Positions 17,312-26,035 are shown, numbered from the stretch's first letter. The stretch is DNA of 64,000 nucleotides from Mycolicibacterium sp. BiH015 (GCF_027706845.1 NZ_JAQGCZ010000010.1:152894-216893), one strand, 5' to 3'. The notes: a model not told the origin generated them from the sequence alone. Made by a program: numbers and translations.

Positions 17312-18130
17312 TCAGCGTAACGGCGCGCCCAGCCCGTCGAGTATGCGCACGGCAAGGCGGCTGCCGGCGTCGACGTCGCGCCACCGCCGCGTCGCGGGAT
17401 TGGACGCGTCCAGCGCGTGCCTGCTGTGTTCGAGCAGGTGGTCGGCGGCGGCTCGCGCGCGCGCCACGGCCTGTCGGCTCGCTCCGACCGCGACATCCAC
17501 ATCGCCTCGGCCATCGGAGATTTCAGTGATCTGGAGCTTCGCCGCATCGATGTCCGACGCCGCCCGAGCGATGTGCGCCGCCTCTGTCTCGGTGACGGCG
17601 GCCGCACTCGATGACACGGCGAGCTGGGTACGCAGTTGACGAATGTGCTGTTGCAACATTCCGTCAGCGGACCCGACGACCACCGCGGCTGGCCCGACGG
17701 CTCCGCGAACCATGGCCGTTTTCTCCTCGCCCGCGAAGACACGCGCATGCGCCACGGACAAATCCGAGATGGTCACGTCTACAGCGCCTGCTGCCATCTC
17801 GCCGGTAGCACCATCGACGCCGGCGTCCTCACGCGACACGAGGACCCGGCGTGCCGCCCCGCCCCGCGTCGCCTCGAGAGCCGGCACCAGCACCCAGTCC
17901 GCATGAACGGCGCCGACCACCGTGCGCCACCGGCCGGTGAGACGGCCGCCGGAGAGATGTCCTCCCCCATGCCTGCAGACAGCCACCAGCGGGTAGGCAC
18001 CGATGACGGCGGCAGCGGCGTTTTCAATGTCGGCGTCAGCGTCGAAGGCGACCGTCAACCACGCTCTGACAGTGTCGGTGACAGCGAGCTCGAGTACTTG
18101 CGAGACGAACTCGCGAGCACCGACGGACAT
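17312..18130 (-). CDS. partial-fold acyl-CoA-dehydrogenase-like protein
   Basis: This 272-residue protein resembles the middle and C-terminal parts of flavin acyl-CoA dehydrogenases. It has an LTGRWRTVVGAVHADWVLVPAL beta segment, ISDLSVAHARVF, then a long helical bundle rich in Ala. The N-terminal alpha-helical domain of a normal 370-400 residue enzyme is missing. The start at 18130 is fixed by AAGGAGG just upstream. It ends 4 bp before echA14 on the same strand, so the two are likely co-transcribed. It is divergent from a full-length relative with a 59-bp gap. It may be a heteromeric partner; catalysis is unproven. Confidence 0.65.
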   Translation of the reverse strand: MSVGAREFVSQVLELAVTDTVRAWLTVAFDADADIENAAAAVIGAYPLVAVCRHGGGHLSGGRLTGRWRTVVGAVHADWVLVPALEATRGGAARRVLVSREDAGVDGATGEMAAGAVDVTISDLSVAHARVFAGEEKTAMVRGAVGPAAVVVGSADGMLQQHIRQLRTQLAVSSSAAAVTETEAAHIARAASDIDAAKLQITEISDGRGDVDVAVGASRQAVARARAAADHLLEHSRHALDASNPATRRWRDVDAGSRLAVRILDGLGAPLR

Positions 18131-18189
18131 ACGCCTCCTTCCCGGACGCGGCAGATGGTAAGCATGATCGTGGCACGCAGTGAGGCGCG

Positions 18190-19302
18190 GTGAGGGCAAC
18201 TCGGACGCCGGAGTCCGTCCTCGACGCGGTGCGCGCCCTGCTGCCCACCATCCGCGCTTCGGCCGCCACCGTCGATCACACCGCCGAGGTAGCGCCGGAG
18301 ATCATCGATGCACTGCACGACGCAGGCTATTTCTCGCTGCTGAGACCTCCGGCTTTCGGTGGTCTCGACAGCGCGCCGGAGCAGTATCTGACCGCGACGC
18401 GGGAGCTTTCGGCGGCCTGCATGTCGACCGGCTGGCTCGCGGGATGGCTCGGTGTCAACAGCTGGGGGCTTTCGGTGCGCGAAGAGTCTGTGCTGCAGGA
18501 AATCTGGGGTACAGATCACCGTGCGCTGCTCTGCTCGTCGTATGCCCCGACCGGCCGGCTGCAGCGTGTAGAGGGTGGGTTCCGGCTGTCCGGTCGCTGG
18601 ACCAGATGCACGGGTGCGCGGCACTCCTCGTGGTTGAGTGCCGCGGCGCTTCGTCTCGGCAGTGACGGCGCGGCACAGGACTTCATGGCTGTGCTGGTGC
18701 CGCGGGCCGACTATGTCGTCGAACCCACGTGGAACGGCCTCGGGCTGAAGGGGATCGGTGCCGACGACGTGCTGGTGTCGGGCGCGTTCGTGCCTGACCA
18801 TCGCACGTTCAGCTGGCTGCATTCCGGGCGGAACGCCACCGCGACGCCCCTCGACAGACTTCCGCAGCCGACCGTGTTCACGCTCGCGGGGACGATGCCG
18901 CTGTTGGGCGGCGCGCAGCGGGTGCTGGCTGCGCAGGACGCCGCGGCCAGCTCCGCGCCTCTGAGCTCTATCGCGATGGCCAACAGCGGCATCGAGCTTT
19001 CGCTGCTGCAGATCCAGCGCAATGTGGGCGAGCTGGTGGCGTGTGTCAGCTCCGGTGGCCAGCCGGATGCGGAGTTGGTCCTGCGCACCCGTCGAGATCA
19101 GGTGATGGCGTGCGAGCGGGCCTTCAAGGCGGTCGGTGCGATCGTCTCCGATGCGCACGGCAGTGGCGACGACGAACTCCTCGAGCGGTTGTGGCGGGAC
19201 ATGCAGACTGCCCGCAAGCACGTGTCGAGCAATATCGACCAGGTCCTGGCCGTCGCAGGCCGATTCGCGCTGGGACTCAACGTCGATGATCTCATCTGGT
19301 AG
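18190..19302 (+). CDS. acyl-CoA dehydrogenase / HsaA-like flavin monooxygenase
   Basis: This 370-residue protein has the acyl-CoA-dehydrogenase-like fold used by group D flavin monooxygenases. The N-terminal helices contain FGGLDSAPEQYL. The middle domain has GFRLSGRWTRCTGARHSSWL and GLGLKGIGADDVLVSGAFVP. The last third is helical (WRDMQTARKHVSS). The R-x-x-S-x-D-V-like segment is closer to HsaA/HpaB monooxygenases than to FadE dehydrogenases. GTG start. No flavin reductase gene is adjacent. The nearest regulator is the convergent IclR gene. Confidence 0.75.
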   Translation: MRATRTPESVLDAVRALLPTIRASAATVDHTAEVAPEIIDALHDAGYFSLLRPPAFGGLDSAPEQYLTATRELSAACMSTGWLAGWLGVNSWGLSVREESVLQEIWGTDHRALLCSSYAPTGRLQRVEGGFRLSGRWTRCTGARHSSWLSAAALRLGSDGAAQDFMAVLVPRADYVVEPTWNGLGLKGIGADDVLVSGAFVPDHRTFSWLHSGRNATATPLDRLPQPTVFTLAGTMPLLGGAQRVLAAQDAAASSAPLSSIAMANSGIELSLLQIQRNVGELVACVSSGGQPDAELVLRTRRDQVMACERAFKAVGAIVSDAHGSGDDELLERLWRDMQTARKHVSSNIDQVLAVAGRFALGLNVDDLIW

Positions 19303-19308
19303 GAGCGC

Positions 19309-20202
19309 TCAGACCCAGTCGTCCGACGACAGGGTGCGGAGCACCCGTGACAACATGTCATCGGTGACGGCGGCGAGGTCGGGCTGTTGGTCGGCGGCCG
19401 TCGGTGCCGCTCCGACCCGGTCGGCGATGCTGCGTGCCGCGCGGGTCAGAAACGGCGCCACCCTGGTGAGGCGTTCGGCCGGCGCGGGACCGATCAGCGA
19501 GAGTCCTGCCACCGCGCCGTCGGTACTGAGGATCGGCGCCGCGATACCGGCCAGGTTCACGACGAGCTCCTGGTCGTCGTAGGCCAGCCCGTGTCGGGAG
19601 CGAATCCGCGCCAGTTCCGTGTGCAGCGACGACAGGTCTCCTAGCGTGGCCGGCGTGCACTTGCGAAGCGGGCCGCCGAGCAACTCGTCGACGGTCTCGG
19701 CGGGAAACGTCGCCAAGATGGCCTTGCCGAGCGCGCTCGCGTGTGCCGGCGTCCGGTCCCCGACACCGACCGGGACCGCGACGCTGCTGCTGCCCGAGAT
19801 CTTGTCCAGGTAAACGACATCCGAGCCGAGCAGCACCCCGAGCTGCACGACGAGCGTGGTGTCGCTCTGCAAGCGGTCCAGTACCGGCGCAGCGGCGGCG
19901 CGCAGGGCGGAGTGGTCGCCGGTGCCTGCTCCCGGCAGCGAGGATGCGGCCAGGCAGTACCCGTCCGAGCGATGCTGCAGCAGACCCGCGGCATGTAATT
20001 GGGTGAGGATGCGGTGCACCGACGATCTGGGCAGCCCGGCGCGGGCAGCCACCTGGTCGAGTCGCAGAACGCGGCCGGCCCGGTCGAAGCATCCGAGGAT
20101 CAGCGCGACCCGCGCCACCATCGATGCCGGCGCGTCGGCGTGAAGGACCACCCCGACACGGTAGGGCCGCAGCCGGCGCGGCGGAGCCGAAATGCCCGAC
20201 AT
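19309..20202 (-). CDS. IclR-family transcriptional regulator
   Basis: This protein of up to 297 residues has an N-terminal winged HTH (LRLDQVAARAGLPRSSVHRILTQLHAAGLL) and a C-terminal IclR effector domain (PVGVGDRTPAHASALGKAILA, GLAYDDQELVVNLAGIAAPI). The longest start at 20202 lies only 6 bp from a terminator hairpin. A start further in, such as the GTG codons before LHADAPASMV, is more likely. It converges with the HsaA-like gene and probably regulates aromatic or lipid catabolic genes nearby. The effector is unknown. Confidence 0.88.
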   Translation of the reverse strand: MSGISAPPRRLRPYRVGVVLHADAPASMVARVALILGCFDRAGRVLRLDQVAARAGLPRSSVHRILTQLHAAGLLQHRSDGYCLAASSLPGAGTGDHSALRAAAAPVLDRLQSDTTLVVQLGVLLGSDVVYLDKISGSSSVAVPVGVGDRTPAHASALGKAILATFPAETVDELLGGPLRKCTPATLGDLSSLHTELARIRSRHGLAYDDQELVVNLAGIAAPILSTDGAVAGLSLIGPAPAERLTRVAPFLTRAARSIADRVGAAPTAADQQPDLAAVTDDMLSRVLRTLSSDDWV

Positions 20203-20207
20203 GCAAT

Positions 20208-20236
20208 CGGCCCCCTCCCGCTGTGGGAGGGGGCCG
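20208..20236 (-). terminator. strong hairpin after the histidine phosphatase gene
   Basis: CGGCCCCCTCCC (20208-20219) pairs perfectly with GGGAGGGGGCCG (20225-20236) around a 5-nt loop. On the minus strand it follows the phosphatase stop by 13 bp. Only a weak ATT follows, as in many mycobacterial intrinsic terminators. Confidence 0.75.
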
Positions 20237-20249
20237 ATGCCGGTGTCGG

Positions 20250-21572
20250 TCAGGCGGCGTCGCGCTGTGCGTCCTCACCGTCTCGGTCAGCGGCGTCGTC
20301 GTCAGCCTCCGAGGAGTCTTGCGTCGCGGACTCGTCGGCGTCCTCGGTCGTCTCCGCCGCGTCGTTCGCATCGACGGTGTCGGACACCTCATCAGGCTCG
20401 GTGCCGTCCTCGTCATCGGATTTCACCGCGTCGAGCACGCTGTCGTCGTCGCCGGCACGGTCGGCGTCCGCCTTGGAGGTGGACCTGCCTGTCGACGGCG
20501 CACTGTCGGCGTCCGACACATCGGCGTCTGCCGCAGCGTCGTCCTGGCCGACCGCCGCAGCGACTGCTGTCGCGGTCTCCTGCGCCGGCTGCTCGGCCTT
20601 CTTGTTGAGGTCGCTGATGATCTTCGCGTGTACCGCACGGTGGTATTTTGCGATCGAGAACTTGGCCTCGGCGATGCTGCGGTTGAATGCCGTTGCGATG
20701 GTGGCGAAGTCGCGAGATGCGAACGACGCGAAGAACTCCCTGCCGCTGGCGGTCAGCTGGCGGTTCAGGGTCCGCCACTGGCGGCGGACCTCGGCGGTCA
20801 GCGTCGGCTCCGGGCTGAACAGCTTTCCGTTCCAGTTGACCAGAGTCCAGCCGTCTTCGGCGTTGCCTTCGACGATCACGTAGTTGGTGTTGCTCAACGG
20901 CGCGGTACGCAGCAGGTCGATCTTTTCAGCGGCCGTGAGGTTCTGCGCGTTCATCATCGTCCAGAACATGATCGCTCCACCGTGGGAGAAGATCACCGGG
21001 TTGCGGTCGCCGTTGTCGTAGATCGTCTGAAGGGCGCCGTCGACCCGCGCATCGAACTCGTTGCCGTCGATCGACCCGGGGATGCGCAGATCCCGGTTGC
21101 CCTGGATGGCCCAGGCAAGTGGGAAGAGGCCGTAGCCGGTTTGTGCCTGGCTTTCGGGGGTGCCTTCGAAGACACCGGCCTCGATCTCCTGCAGCCCTGA
21201 GACGACCTGGATGGGCAACGCGAGGTACTGGGACATCGGTGCCGCCGTGAGCTGAGTGCGCACCATCGTGGAGGCATAGATCGCGTCGTAGTTGTTGTCG
21301 CCGAGGATGCCGGCGATCGTCTGGGACTGCTGGTGGCCTGTGGGGGTCAGCACCGGCCCCGGTGTGGACGTGTCGATCAGGCCCGACGCATTGCCTGCGG
21401 ACTGTCCGTGGCGCACGAAGGTGACCCGCATCAGTTCGGCTGCCGAGGCGGGCAGCGCTGCACCGACCAGCACGGTCGTGGCCACCGTCACGGCCCCGAC
21501 GATGCGCAGCACCGCGTTTCGGCGCCACGCTTTGGGCCGTCGTGTCGCGCCTGTCGAAGACGCATCATTCAT
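20250..21572 (-). CDS. exported histidine-phosphatase-family protein with acidic tail
   Basis: This 440-residue protein starts MNDASSTG, supported by GGGAGGAAG upstream. A signal peptide (RRPKAWRRNA, hydrophobic core, PASA cleavage near residue 44) precedes a phosphoglycerate-mutase-like domain. The catalytic FVRHGQSAGN has its histidine at 55, and a second-histidine segment is IFSHGGAIMFW. After about residue 325 the chain becomes an Asp/Glu/Ala/Ser-rich acidic tail of over 100 residues. It probably acts outside the membrane on a phospho-substrate that is unknown. The tail is unusual for the family. A strong terminator follows. Confidence 0.82.
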   Translation of the reverse strand: MNDASSTGATRRPKAWRRNAVLRIVGAVTVATTVLVGAALPASAAELMRVTFVRHGQSAGNASGLIDTSTPGPVLTPTGHQQSQTIAGILGDNNYDAIYASTMVRTQLTAAPMSQYLALPIQVVSGLQEIEAGVFEGTPESQAQTGYGLFPLAWAIQGNRDLRIPGSIDGNEFDARVDGALQTIYDNGDRNPVIFSHGGAIMFWTMMNAQNLTAAEKIDLLRTAPLSNTNYVIVEGNAEDGWTLVNWNGKLFSPEPTLTAEVRRQWRTLNRQLTASGREFFASFASRDFATIATAFNRSIAEAKFSIAKYHRAVHAKIISDLNKKAEQPAQETATAVAAAVGQDDAAADADVSDADSAPSTGRSTSKADADRAGDDDSVLDAVKSDDEDGTEPDEVSDTVDANDAAETTEDADESATQDSSEADDDAADRDGEDAQRDAA

Positions 21573-21666
21573 GGAACACTTCCTCCCGCCGTTGTTCAGG
21601 ACAGCGCCCACGGTGAACGGCGGGTGAACGCGCAACAAGGCGCAGTCCCACTCAGCGAGACTTGGG

Positions 21667-22431
21667 TCAGAGCTTTGCCAACAACGCGGCCGCGCGCACC
21701 TCGCCGTCGACGACGAAGGCGAGGTCCACGACGGTGGCTTCCGAACCTCGCCGACGCAGCCAGCCGATCGTCACGTCCTCGCCGTACTTGATGGGTTTGC
21801 GGTACTCGATCACGGCCCGGTAGGGCGGAGTGCACACCTCGGGCACCAGTGCCATGACCTCGTGGATCGCGTGCCAGTATGCCGTGTTCGTGACGTGCTC
21901 GAAGAGGTCGATGTCGGTGCGGCGCAGGGCGAACGGGACCGCCTCGTCGGTGACGGCCGGGTTCTGCAGCCAGGGACGCCACTTGAGGCGGTGGTCGTCG
22001 GTCGTCGTCGAGAACCGCGCGATGAGGGAATCGGTTGCGCGTTGCGGCGTAAGGGTTTTCGCGTTGATCGCGATCCAGAACCCCTCGGTCTCGATGCGTC
22101 CGCCATCGCTTCCCACGAGGTCGACGCGCATGGTGCACCAACGTGTCGACAGCGCCGAGCACCATCTGCTGAACGAGACCTCGTCGGGGAATTCGATCGG
22201 CTCGATCACGTCGATCACGGTGCGCTGAACCAGCCAGTGCGGGTGGTCTTCGGCCTCGCCGGCATCAACGAGGTTCTCGGCGCCCACCTCCTGGATGTAC
22301 CGGGCCACGCCGTCGAGGCGAAGGTTGAGATCGCTGCCGATGTCACCCGTGGCGACGCGCCATGCGGTGCGGTAGACGTAGCCGGATTCCGGCAGCGCGG
22401 CCAGGCGACGGTTCACGTCCTCGGTAGCCAT
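21667..22431 (-). CDS. acyl-ACP/acyl-CoA thioesterase (double hot-dog)
   Basis: This 254-residue protein carries two hot-dog repeats like FatA/FatB-type acyl thioesterases. The first half contains YIQEVGAENLVDAG and the second RRTDIDLFEHVTNTAYWHAIHE. The D-x-x-x-H-x-x-N-T-x-Y pattern in the second half is the typical active-site helix. It would release fatty acids from a carrier or CoA in the cytoplasm. It sits in a minus-strand run with a methyltransferase and a dienelactone hydrolase gene, 6 bp from the former. The physiological acyl chain is unknown. Confidence 0.78.
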   Translation of the reverse strand: MATEDVNRRLAALPESGYVYRTAWRVATGDIGSDLNLRLDGVARYIQEVGAENLVDAGEAEDHPHWLVQRTVIDVIEPIEFPDEVSFSRWCSALSTRWCTMRVDLVGSDGGRIETEGFWIAINAKTLTPQRATDSLIARFSTTTDDHRLKWRPWLQNPAVTDEAVPFALRRTDIDLFEHVTNTAYWHAIHEVMALVPEVCTPPYRAVIEYRKPIKYGEDVTIGWLRRRGSEATVVDLAFVVDGEVRAAALLAKL

Positions 22432-22437
22432 CGACGC

Positions 22438-23037
22438 TCAGCCTACGGTTCGCCGCCACCGAAGCAGATACCGGTAGTACAACCCGCGCCGCACCGTTGC
22501 TCCAGGAATTACGTCGTCGGCGACGGCGCGGATCTCCGCGAGACTTTCGCGGGGTTCCGTCATCACCAGTCCGACATCGGGTGTCTCGCGATGCAGCCGC
22601 GAGGCGAGGCGGACCGCAGGCAGGCAAAGGCCCGCCCAAACCCAGTCCAGCGCAGTCTTGTTCGCGCTGAGTCCGACGATCGCGATCTCACCCGAGGGTG
22701 TCAACAACTCTCGCGCTGTGCTCAGCGCCGCGCGCAGGTCCATGTGGTGGATCGCCGCGACGAACGTGATCAGGTCGAAGCGGGCATCGCCGGGGTCGTA
22801 GGCGTCGAAGGGCTGCTCGACGATCGTGACGTTCCGGCGGCCGGAGAGCCGCTCCCGCGCGCGCCGCACCGCGTCCGGGTCGGCGTCGATACCGACGACC
22901 GACCGGGACAGCGGTGCCAGGCGCTCGGCGAGCAGCCCGTCACCGCATCCGACGTCGAGGACGGTGCCGTGGTGCTCGTCGGCGATGCCCGCCAGCCAGG
23001 GGTGGTATGCGGTGTTGTGGTTCCAGTAATCGTGCAT
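22438..23037 (-). CDS. class I SAM-dependent methyltransferase
   Basis: This 199-residue enzyme starts MHDYWNHNTAYH. Motif I is VLDVGCGDG (residues 26-34), the acidic residue of strand 2 is in VVGIDADP, and strand 4 contains LITFVAAIHHMD. The upstream open frame is antisense to the next gene and was excluded. It lies 6 bp from the thioesterase gene and 7 bp from the dienelactone hydrolase gene, so the three are an operon. The substrate is unknown. Confidence 0.85.
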   Translation of the reverse strand: MHDYWNHNTAYHPWLAGIADEHHGTVLDVGCGDGLLAERLAPLSRSVVGIDADPDAVRRARERLSGRRNVTIVEQPFDAYDPGDARFDLITFVAAIHHMDLRAALSTARELLTPSGEIAIVGLSANKTALDWVWAGLCLPAVRLASRLHRETPDVGLVMTEPRESLAEIRAVADDVIPGATVRRGLYYRYLLRWRRTVG

Positions 23038-23044
23038 GCCCGAG

Positions 23045-23785
23045 CTACTCGGCGCCGGCGAAACACTCGGCGAGGAAGTGGCTTGCCGCCGTCCACGCCC
23101 GCGCAGAGGCGGATTCGCTGAAGAGCACACCACGGGACGGGTCGTTGGCGAAGGGTGCCATGAAGGCATGCATCGTGTTGCCGTAGGCGTGCAATTGCCA
23201 GTCGACGCCCCTCCCGGAGAACTCCGCTCCCAGTGCGACGACGTCCTCCGGCGGAGCGAACGGGTCGTCCCAGCCGTGGAACACGATGACCTTCGCGGTG
23301 ACGTCGCGCCACCCGTCGCCATCCGGGGGAGGTGTGAGGAGGCCGTGGAAGCTGGCGACCCCGACGAGAGGATGGCCGTACCGAGCAAGGTCGAGCACAC
23401 AGAGCCCGCCGAAGCAGAAGCCGATGGCTGCCATGCGCTGTGCGTCGACCTGCGGCGCTGCCGCCAACGTTGCCAGCACGGTGGCGAGTCGCTCGGCCAG
23501 CGCGACGCGATCCTCGACGAAGCCCGCCATCGCCGCGCCGGTGGCTTCGATGCCGCCGCGGCTGACGTCCTCGCCGAACAGATCCACGGCAATGGCTTGG
23601 TAACCCTGTTCGACGAGGCGCGTCGCGAACTGCATCTGAGCGTCGCTGCGACCTTCCATGCCGTGGAAGACCAACACGGTCGGCGCAGGTCCGGCCCCGT
23701 CGTAGCGGTAATCGTCGTGGACCAGGACAGAGTCGAAGGAGCTGCCGTCGATGTCGTGCCGCAGGGATGTGGTGTGCACAGTCAC
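23045..23785 (-). CDS. dienelactone hydrolase family protein
   Basis: This 246-residue alpha/beta hydrolase starts at GTG (VTVHTTSL). The nucleophile is cysteine in GFCFGG (C124), the hallmark of dienelactone hydrolases. The acid is in FHGWDDPFAPP and the histidine in NTMHAF (about 206). Dienelactone hydrolases open lactone rings in aromatic degradation, but many relatives have other ester substrates. It is the first gene of a minus-strand run with the methyltransferase and thioesterase genes. No ring-cleavage genes are nearby, so the substrate is open. Confidence 0.85.
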   Translation of the reverse strand: MTVHTTSLRHDIDGSSFDSVLVHDDYRYDGAGPAPTVLVFHGMEGRSDAQMQFATRLVEQGYQAIAVDLFGEDVSRGGIEATGAAMAGFVEDRVALAERLATVLATLAAAPQVDAQRMAAIGFCFGGLCVLDLARYGHPLVGVASFHGLLTPPPDGDGWRDVTAKVIVFHGWDDPFAPPEDVVALGAEFSGRGVDWQLHAYGNTMHAFMAPFANDPSRGVLFSESASARAWTAASHFLAECFAGAE

Positions 23786-23855
23786 GGGGCTGACATTTCC
23801 AGCTGTTCGGGCCCCGCGCGAGGGCGTTCGCTTCCCGCGGAACCTCACCACGCAG

Positions 23856-24266
23856 CTAGAACTCGCCCCAGCCGCCCTGCACCATCGTCTGGAACTTCCA
23901 GCCGCGGTCGGTTTTGACCAGCAGGTCGCCGTAGCGCATGTGCTGGCGGTGCTCACCAGCGGTGATGGTCGCATCGGTGATCACGAACACCAGGTTTTCG
24001 TTGATGAAATGCGGCGTCCGCACCGACTCCATCGAGACGTCGCCGGCGTCGCCGAGTTGTTCGGTCATCTGGTTGATGAACGTGTCCCGGTCGCATGACG
24101 CCGCATAACCGTCGGTCACCTCGTTGAGGGGGAACATCGCTTCGTCGGCCATGGCGTCGATCTCTTTGGCGACAGCGAGTGCGTCGTAACGCGTGAACCA
24201 CGCCAGGACGTCGTCGACATCGGTGGGGGAGGGAGCGAAGCCGCCGGGTGCGGGAAGGGATGTCAT
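23856..24266 (-). CDS. SnoaL/NTF2-like fold protein
   Basis: This 136-residue protein has an alpha+beta barrel pattern: an N-terminal helix (DVDDVLAWFTRYDAL), FPLNEVTDGYAASCDRDTFI, and a C-terminal sheet ending MRYGDLLVKTDRGWKFQTMVQ. That matches the SnoaL-like/NTF2-like group of small cyclases, isomerases and binding proteins. AGGAGACC precedes the ATG. It is divergent from a TetR gene across four phased GTACA repeats, so it is probably a direct target of that regulator. The substrate is unknown. Confidence 0.72.
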   Translation of the reverse strand: MTSLPAPGGFAPSPTDVDDVLAWFTRYDALAVAKEIDAMADEAMFPLNEVTDGYAASCDRDTFINQMTEQLGDAGDVSMESVRTPHFINENLVFVITDATITAGEHRQHMRYGDLLVKTDRGWKFQTMVQGGWGEF

Positions 24267-24284
24267 AGGTCTCCTCGTGTCTAC

Positions 24285-24310
24285 GTACAAAGTACAACGT
24301 ACAGCGTACA
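24285..24310. promoter_or_regulatory. four phased GTACA repeats, probable TetR operator
   Basis: GTACA begins at 24285, 24292, 24299 and 24306, exactly every 7 bp. GTAC is itself a palindrome, so both strands offer half-sites. The array lies midway between the divergent SnoaL-like and TetR starts (67-bp gap) and would cover both promoters. Confidence 0.6.
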
Positions 24311-24334
24311 TAGAAACCACGCTACGATTGCCGC

Positions 24335-25099
24335 GTGGACAGAAGCAGTGCTGGAGACCCGGCGCGCACTCTGGCGCTGTTGTGGAGGGCGCCCGACGAC
24401 GCACGGGCGGCACGTGGGCCGAAGCAGCGCACTTCGGTCGATGCCGTGGTTTCCGCGGCGATCGACATCGCCGATACCGACGGGCTGTCGGCTCTGACCA
24501 TCCGTGCGGTCGCAAAGAAGCTGGGCATCGCACCTATGGCGACGTACACCTACGTGCCGGGTAAGGCCGAACTCCTCGACCTGATCCTCGATTCGGTCTA
24601 CCTGCACATGCCGCGCCCCGACATCTCTCAAATGCCCTGGCGGGAAAGGGTTTCGACCATCGCAGCAGAAAACCGATCAATGCTCGCTGCGCACCCGTGG
24701 GTGGTACAAGTGGCCACCACCCGTCCGCCGCTGGGGCCCGGAACCTGCGCGAAGTATGAGCACGAACTGCAGGCATTCGACGGCCTCGGGCTCGCCGACG
24801 TCGAGATGGATTCGGCTCTGACATACGTGCTGGGCTTCGTCGCGGCGGTGGCCCGTATCGAGATCGACACCCACAAAGCGCGGGTCGGCAGCGGAATCAG
24901 CGACCAGGCCTGGTGGGAACGTGCGGAACCCCTGCTGGCCACAGTGTTCACCGCAGAGAAGTTTCCCCTGGCGGCGCGGGTGGGCGCTGCAGCAGGGCAG
25001 GCGTTCAACAGTGCGGTCAGCGCGGATCATGCCTACGAGTTCGGGCTCGCGCGAGTGCTCGACGGGTTGGCTACCGTGATCGACCGCACACCCGGGTGA
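24335..25099 (+). CDS. TetR-family regulator
   Basis: This 254-residue TetR protein has its HTH at about residues 50-80 (LTIRAVAKKLGIAPMATYTYVPGKAELL). The C-terminal domain resembles the TetR/TetR_C group that binds small hydrophobic ligands (PWVVQVATTRPPLGPG). It starts at GTG. It is divergent from the SnoaL-like gene over a repeated GTACA operator. An alpha/beta hydrolase follows 62 bp downstream and is likely in the same transcript. The inducer is unknown. Confidence 0.85.
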   Translation: MDRSSAGDPARTLALLWRAPDDARAARGPKQRTSVDAVVSAAIDIADTDGLSALTIRAVAKKLGIAPMATYTYVPGKAELLDLILDSVYLHMPRPDISQMPWRERVSTIAAENRSMLAAHPWVVQVATTRPPLGPGTCAKYEHELQAFDGLGLADVEMDSALTYVLGFVAAVARIEIDTHKARVGSGISDQAWWERAEPLLATVFTAEKFPLAARVGAAAGQAFNSAVSADHAYEFGLARVLDGLATVIDRTPG

Positions 25100-25161
25100 A
25101 GGTGTCTGACAGGTGTGGGTACATCAGCACAAACCACGCCGAGGAGAGGACCCGTCCTTCC

Positions 25162-26019
25162 ATGACTGCGATCGCCGCCTACCGAGGGCCGTTACGCACC
25201 ACGAACCTGCATGTCGATGACACCGGCGGCGACGGCCGCCCGGTCGTGTTGATTCATGGGCGGCCTCTGACCGCCGATTCGTGGGCTCCCCAGGTCGGTG
25301 CACTGCGCGACGCCGGCTACCGGGTGGTCACCTACGACCGCCGTGGGTTCGGACGTAGCGACAAGCCACTGATCGGCTACACCTACGAAAGCCTTTCCGA
25401 CGACCTGTCCGCTGTGCTGGAGGAACTCGATCTGCGGGACGTGACCCTGGTCGGCTTCTCGATGGGCGGCGGAGAGGTCGCCAGTTACTGCGCCCGTAAG
25501 GGCACCGAACGTATCCGGAGTGCGGTGTTCGCAGCGTCGGTGACGCCGTTCATGCAGTATCGCAAGGACAATCCCGAGGGTCCGCTTGGCAAAGTGGAGG
25601 CCGCGAAGATGGCGGCGGCGCTGACCGCGAACCAGGACTCCTTCTACGAGCAGATGATGACCGATGTCTTCTCCGTCGACGGCCGCCTCGCGATCACCGG
25701 AGAGCAGCGGCGGTGGGCTCTGCAGATGTGCGGCGAAGCGAGTAAGGCGGCCGCGCTTGCCTGCATGGCGGCCTTCGGCGGAACAGACTTCCGCGAGGAT
25801 CTACCGAAGGTGACGGTGCCGAGCCTGGTCATCCACGGTGACAGCGATGCGACGGTGCCGTTCGAGGGTTCCGGCCGGCGCACGCACGATGCGTTGCCAG
25901 ACAGTCGATTACATGTGATCGCCGGTGCGCCTCATGGCATTCCCATCAGCCACGCCGATGAGTTCAACGACGTTCTGCTGACATTCCTGGCCGACGATTT
26001 CACCAAACACGGCACCTGA
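25162..26019 (+). CDS. alpha/beta hydrolase, non-haem haloperoxidase-like
   Basis: This 285-residue hydrolase begins MTAIAAYRG after AGGAGAGGA. It has the oxyanion motif LIHGRPLT, the nucleophile elbow GFSMGGGE (Ser near 101), the acid in GDSDATVPF and the histidine in GAPHGIP. This is the non-haem haloperoxidase/esterase branch (arylesterase-like). It is probably a cytoplasmic esterase, with peroxidase activity only a side reaction of the fold. It follows the TetR gene closely, so it may be part of that regulon. Confidence 0.85.
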   Translation: MTAIAAYRGPLRTTNLHVDDTGGDGRPVVLIHGRPLTADSWAPQVGALRDAGYRVVTYDRRGFGRSDKPLIGYTYESLSDDLSAVLEELDLRDVTLVGFSMGGGEVASYCARKGTERIRSAVFAASVTPFMQYRKDNPEGPLGKVEAAKMAAALTANQDSFYEQMMTDVFSVDGRLAITGEQRRWALQMCGEASKAAALACMAAFGGTDFREDLPKVTVPSLVIHGDSDATVPFEGSGRRTHDALPDSRLHVIAGAPHGIPISHADEFNDVLLTFLADDFTKHGT

Positions 26020-26035
26020 TAGCGCTTTTGAATCC

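Noticed and set aside
19358..20416. 352-codon minus-strand frame overlapping the IclR gene
   Set aside because: It is an Arg/Pro/Thr-rich shadow of the IclR reading in another frame, as usual in high-GC DNA.
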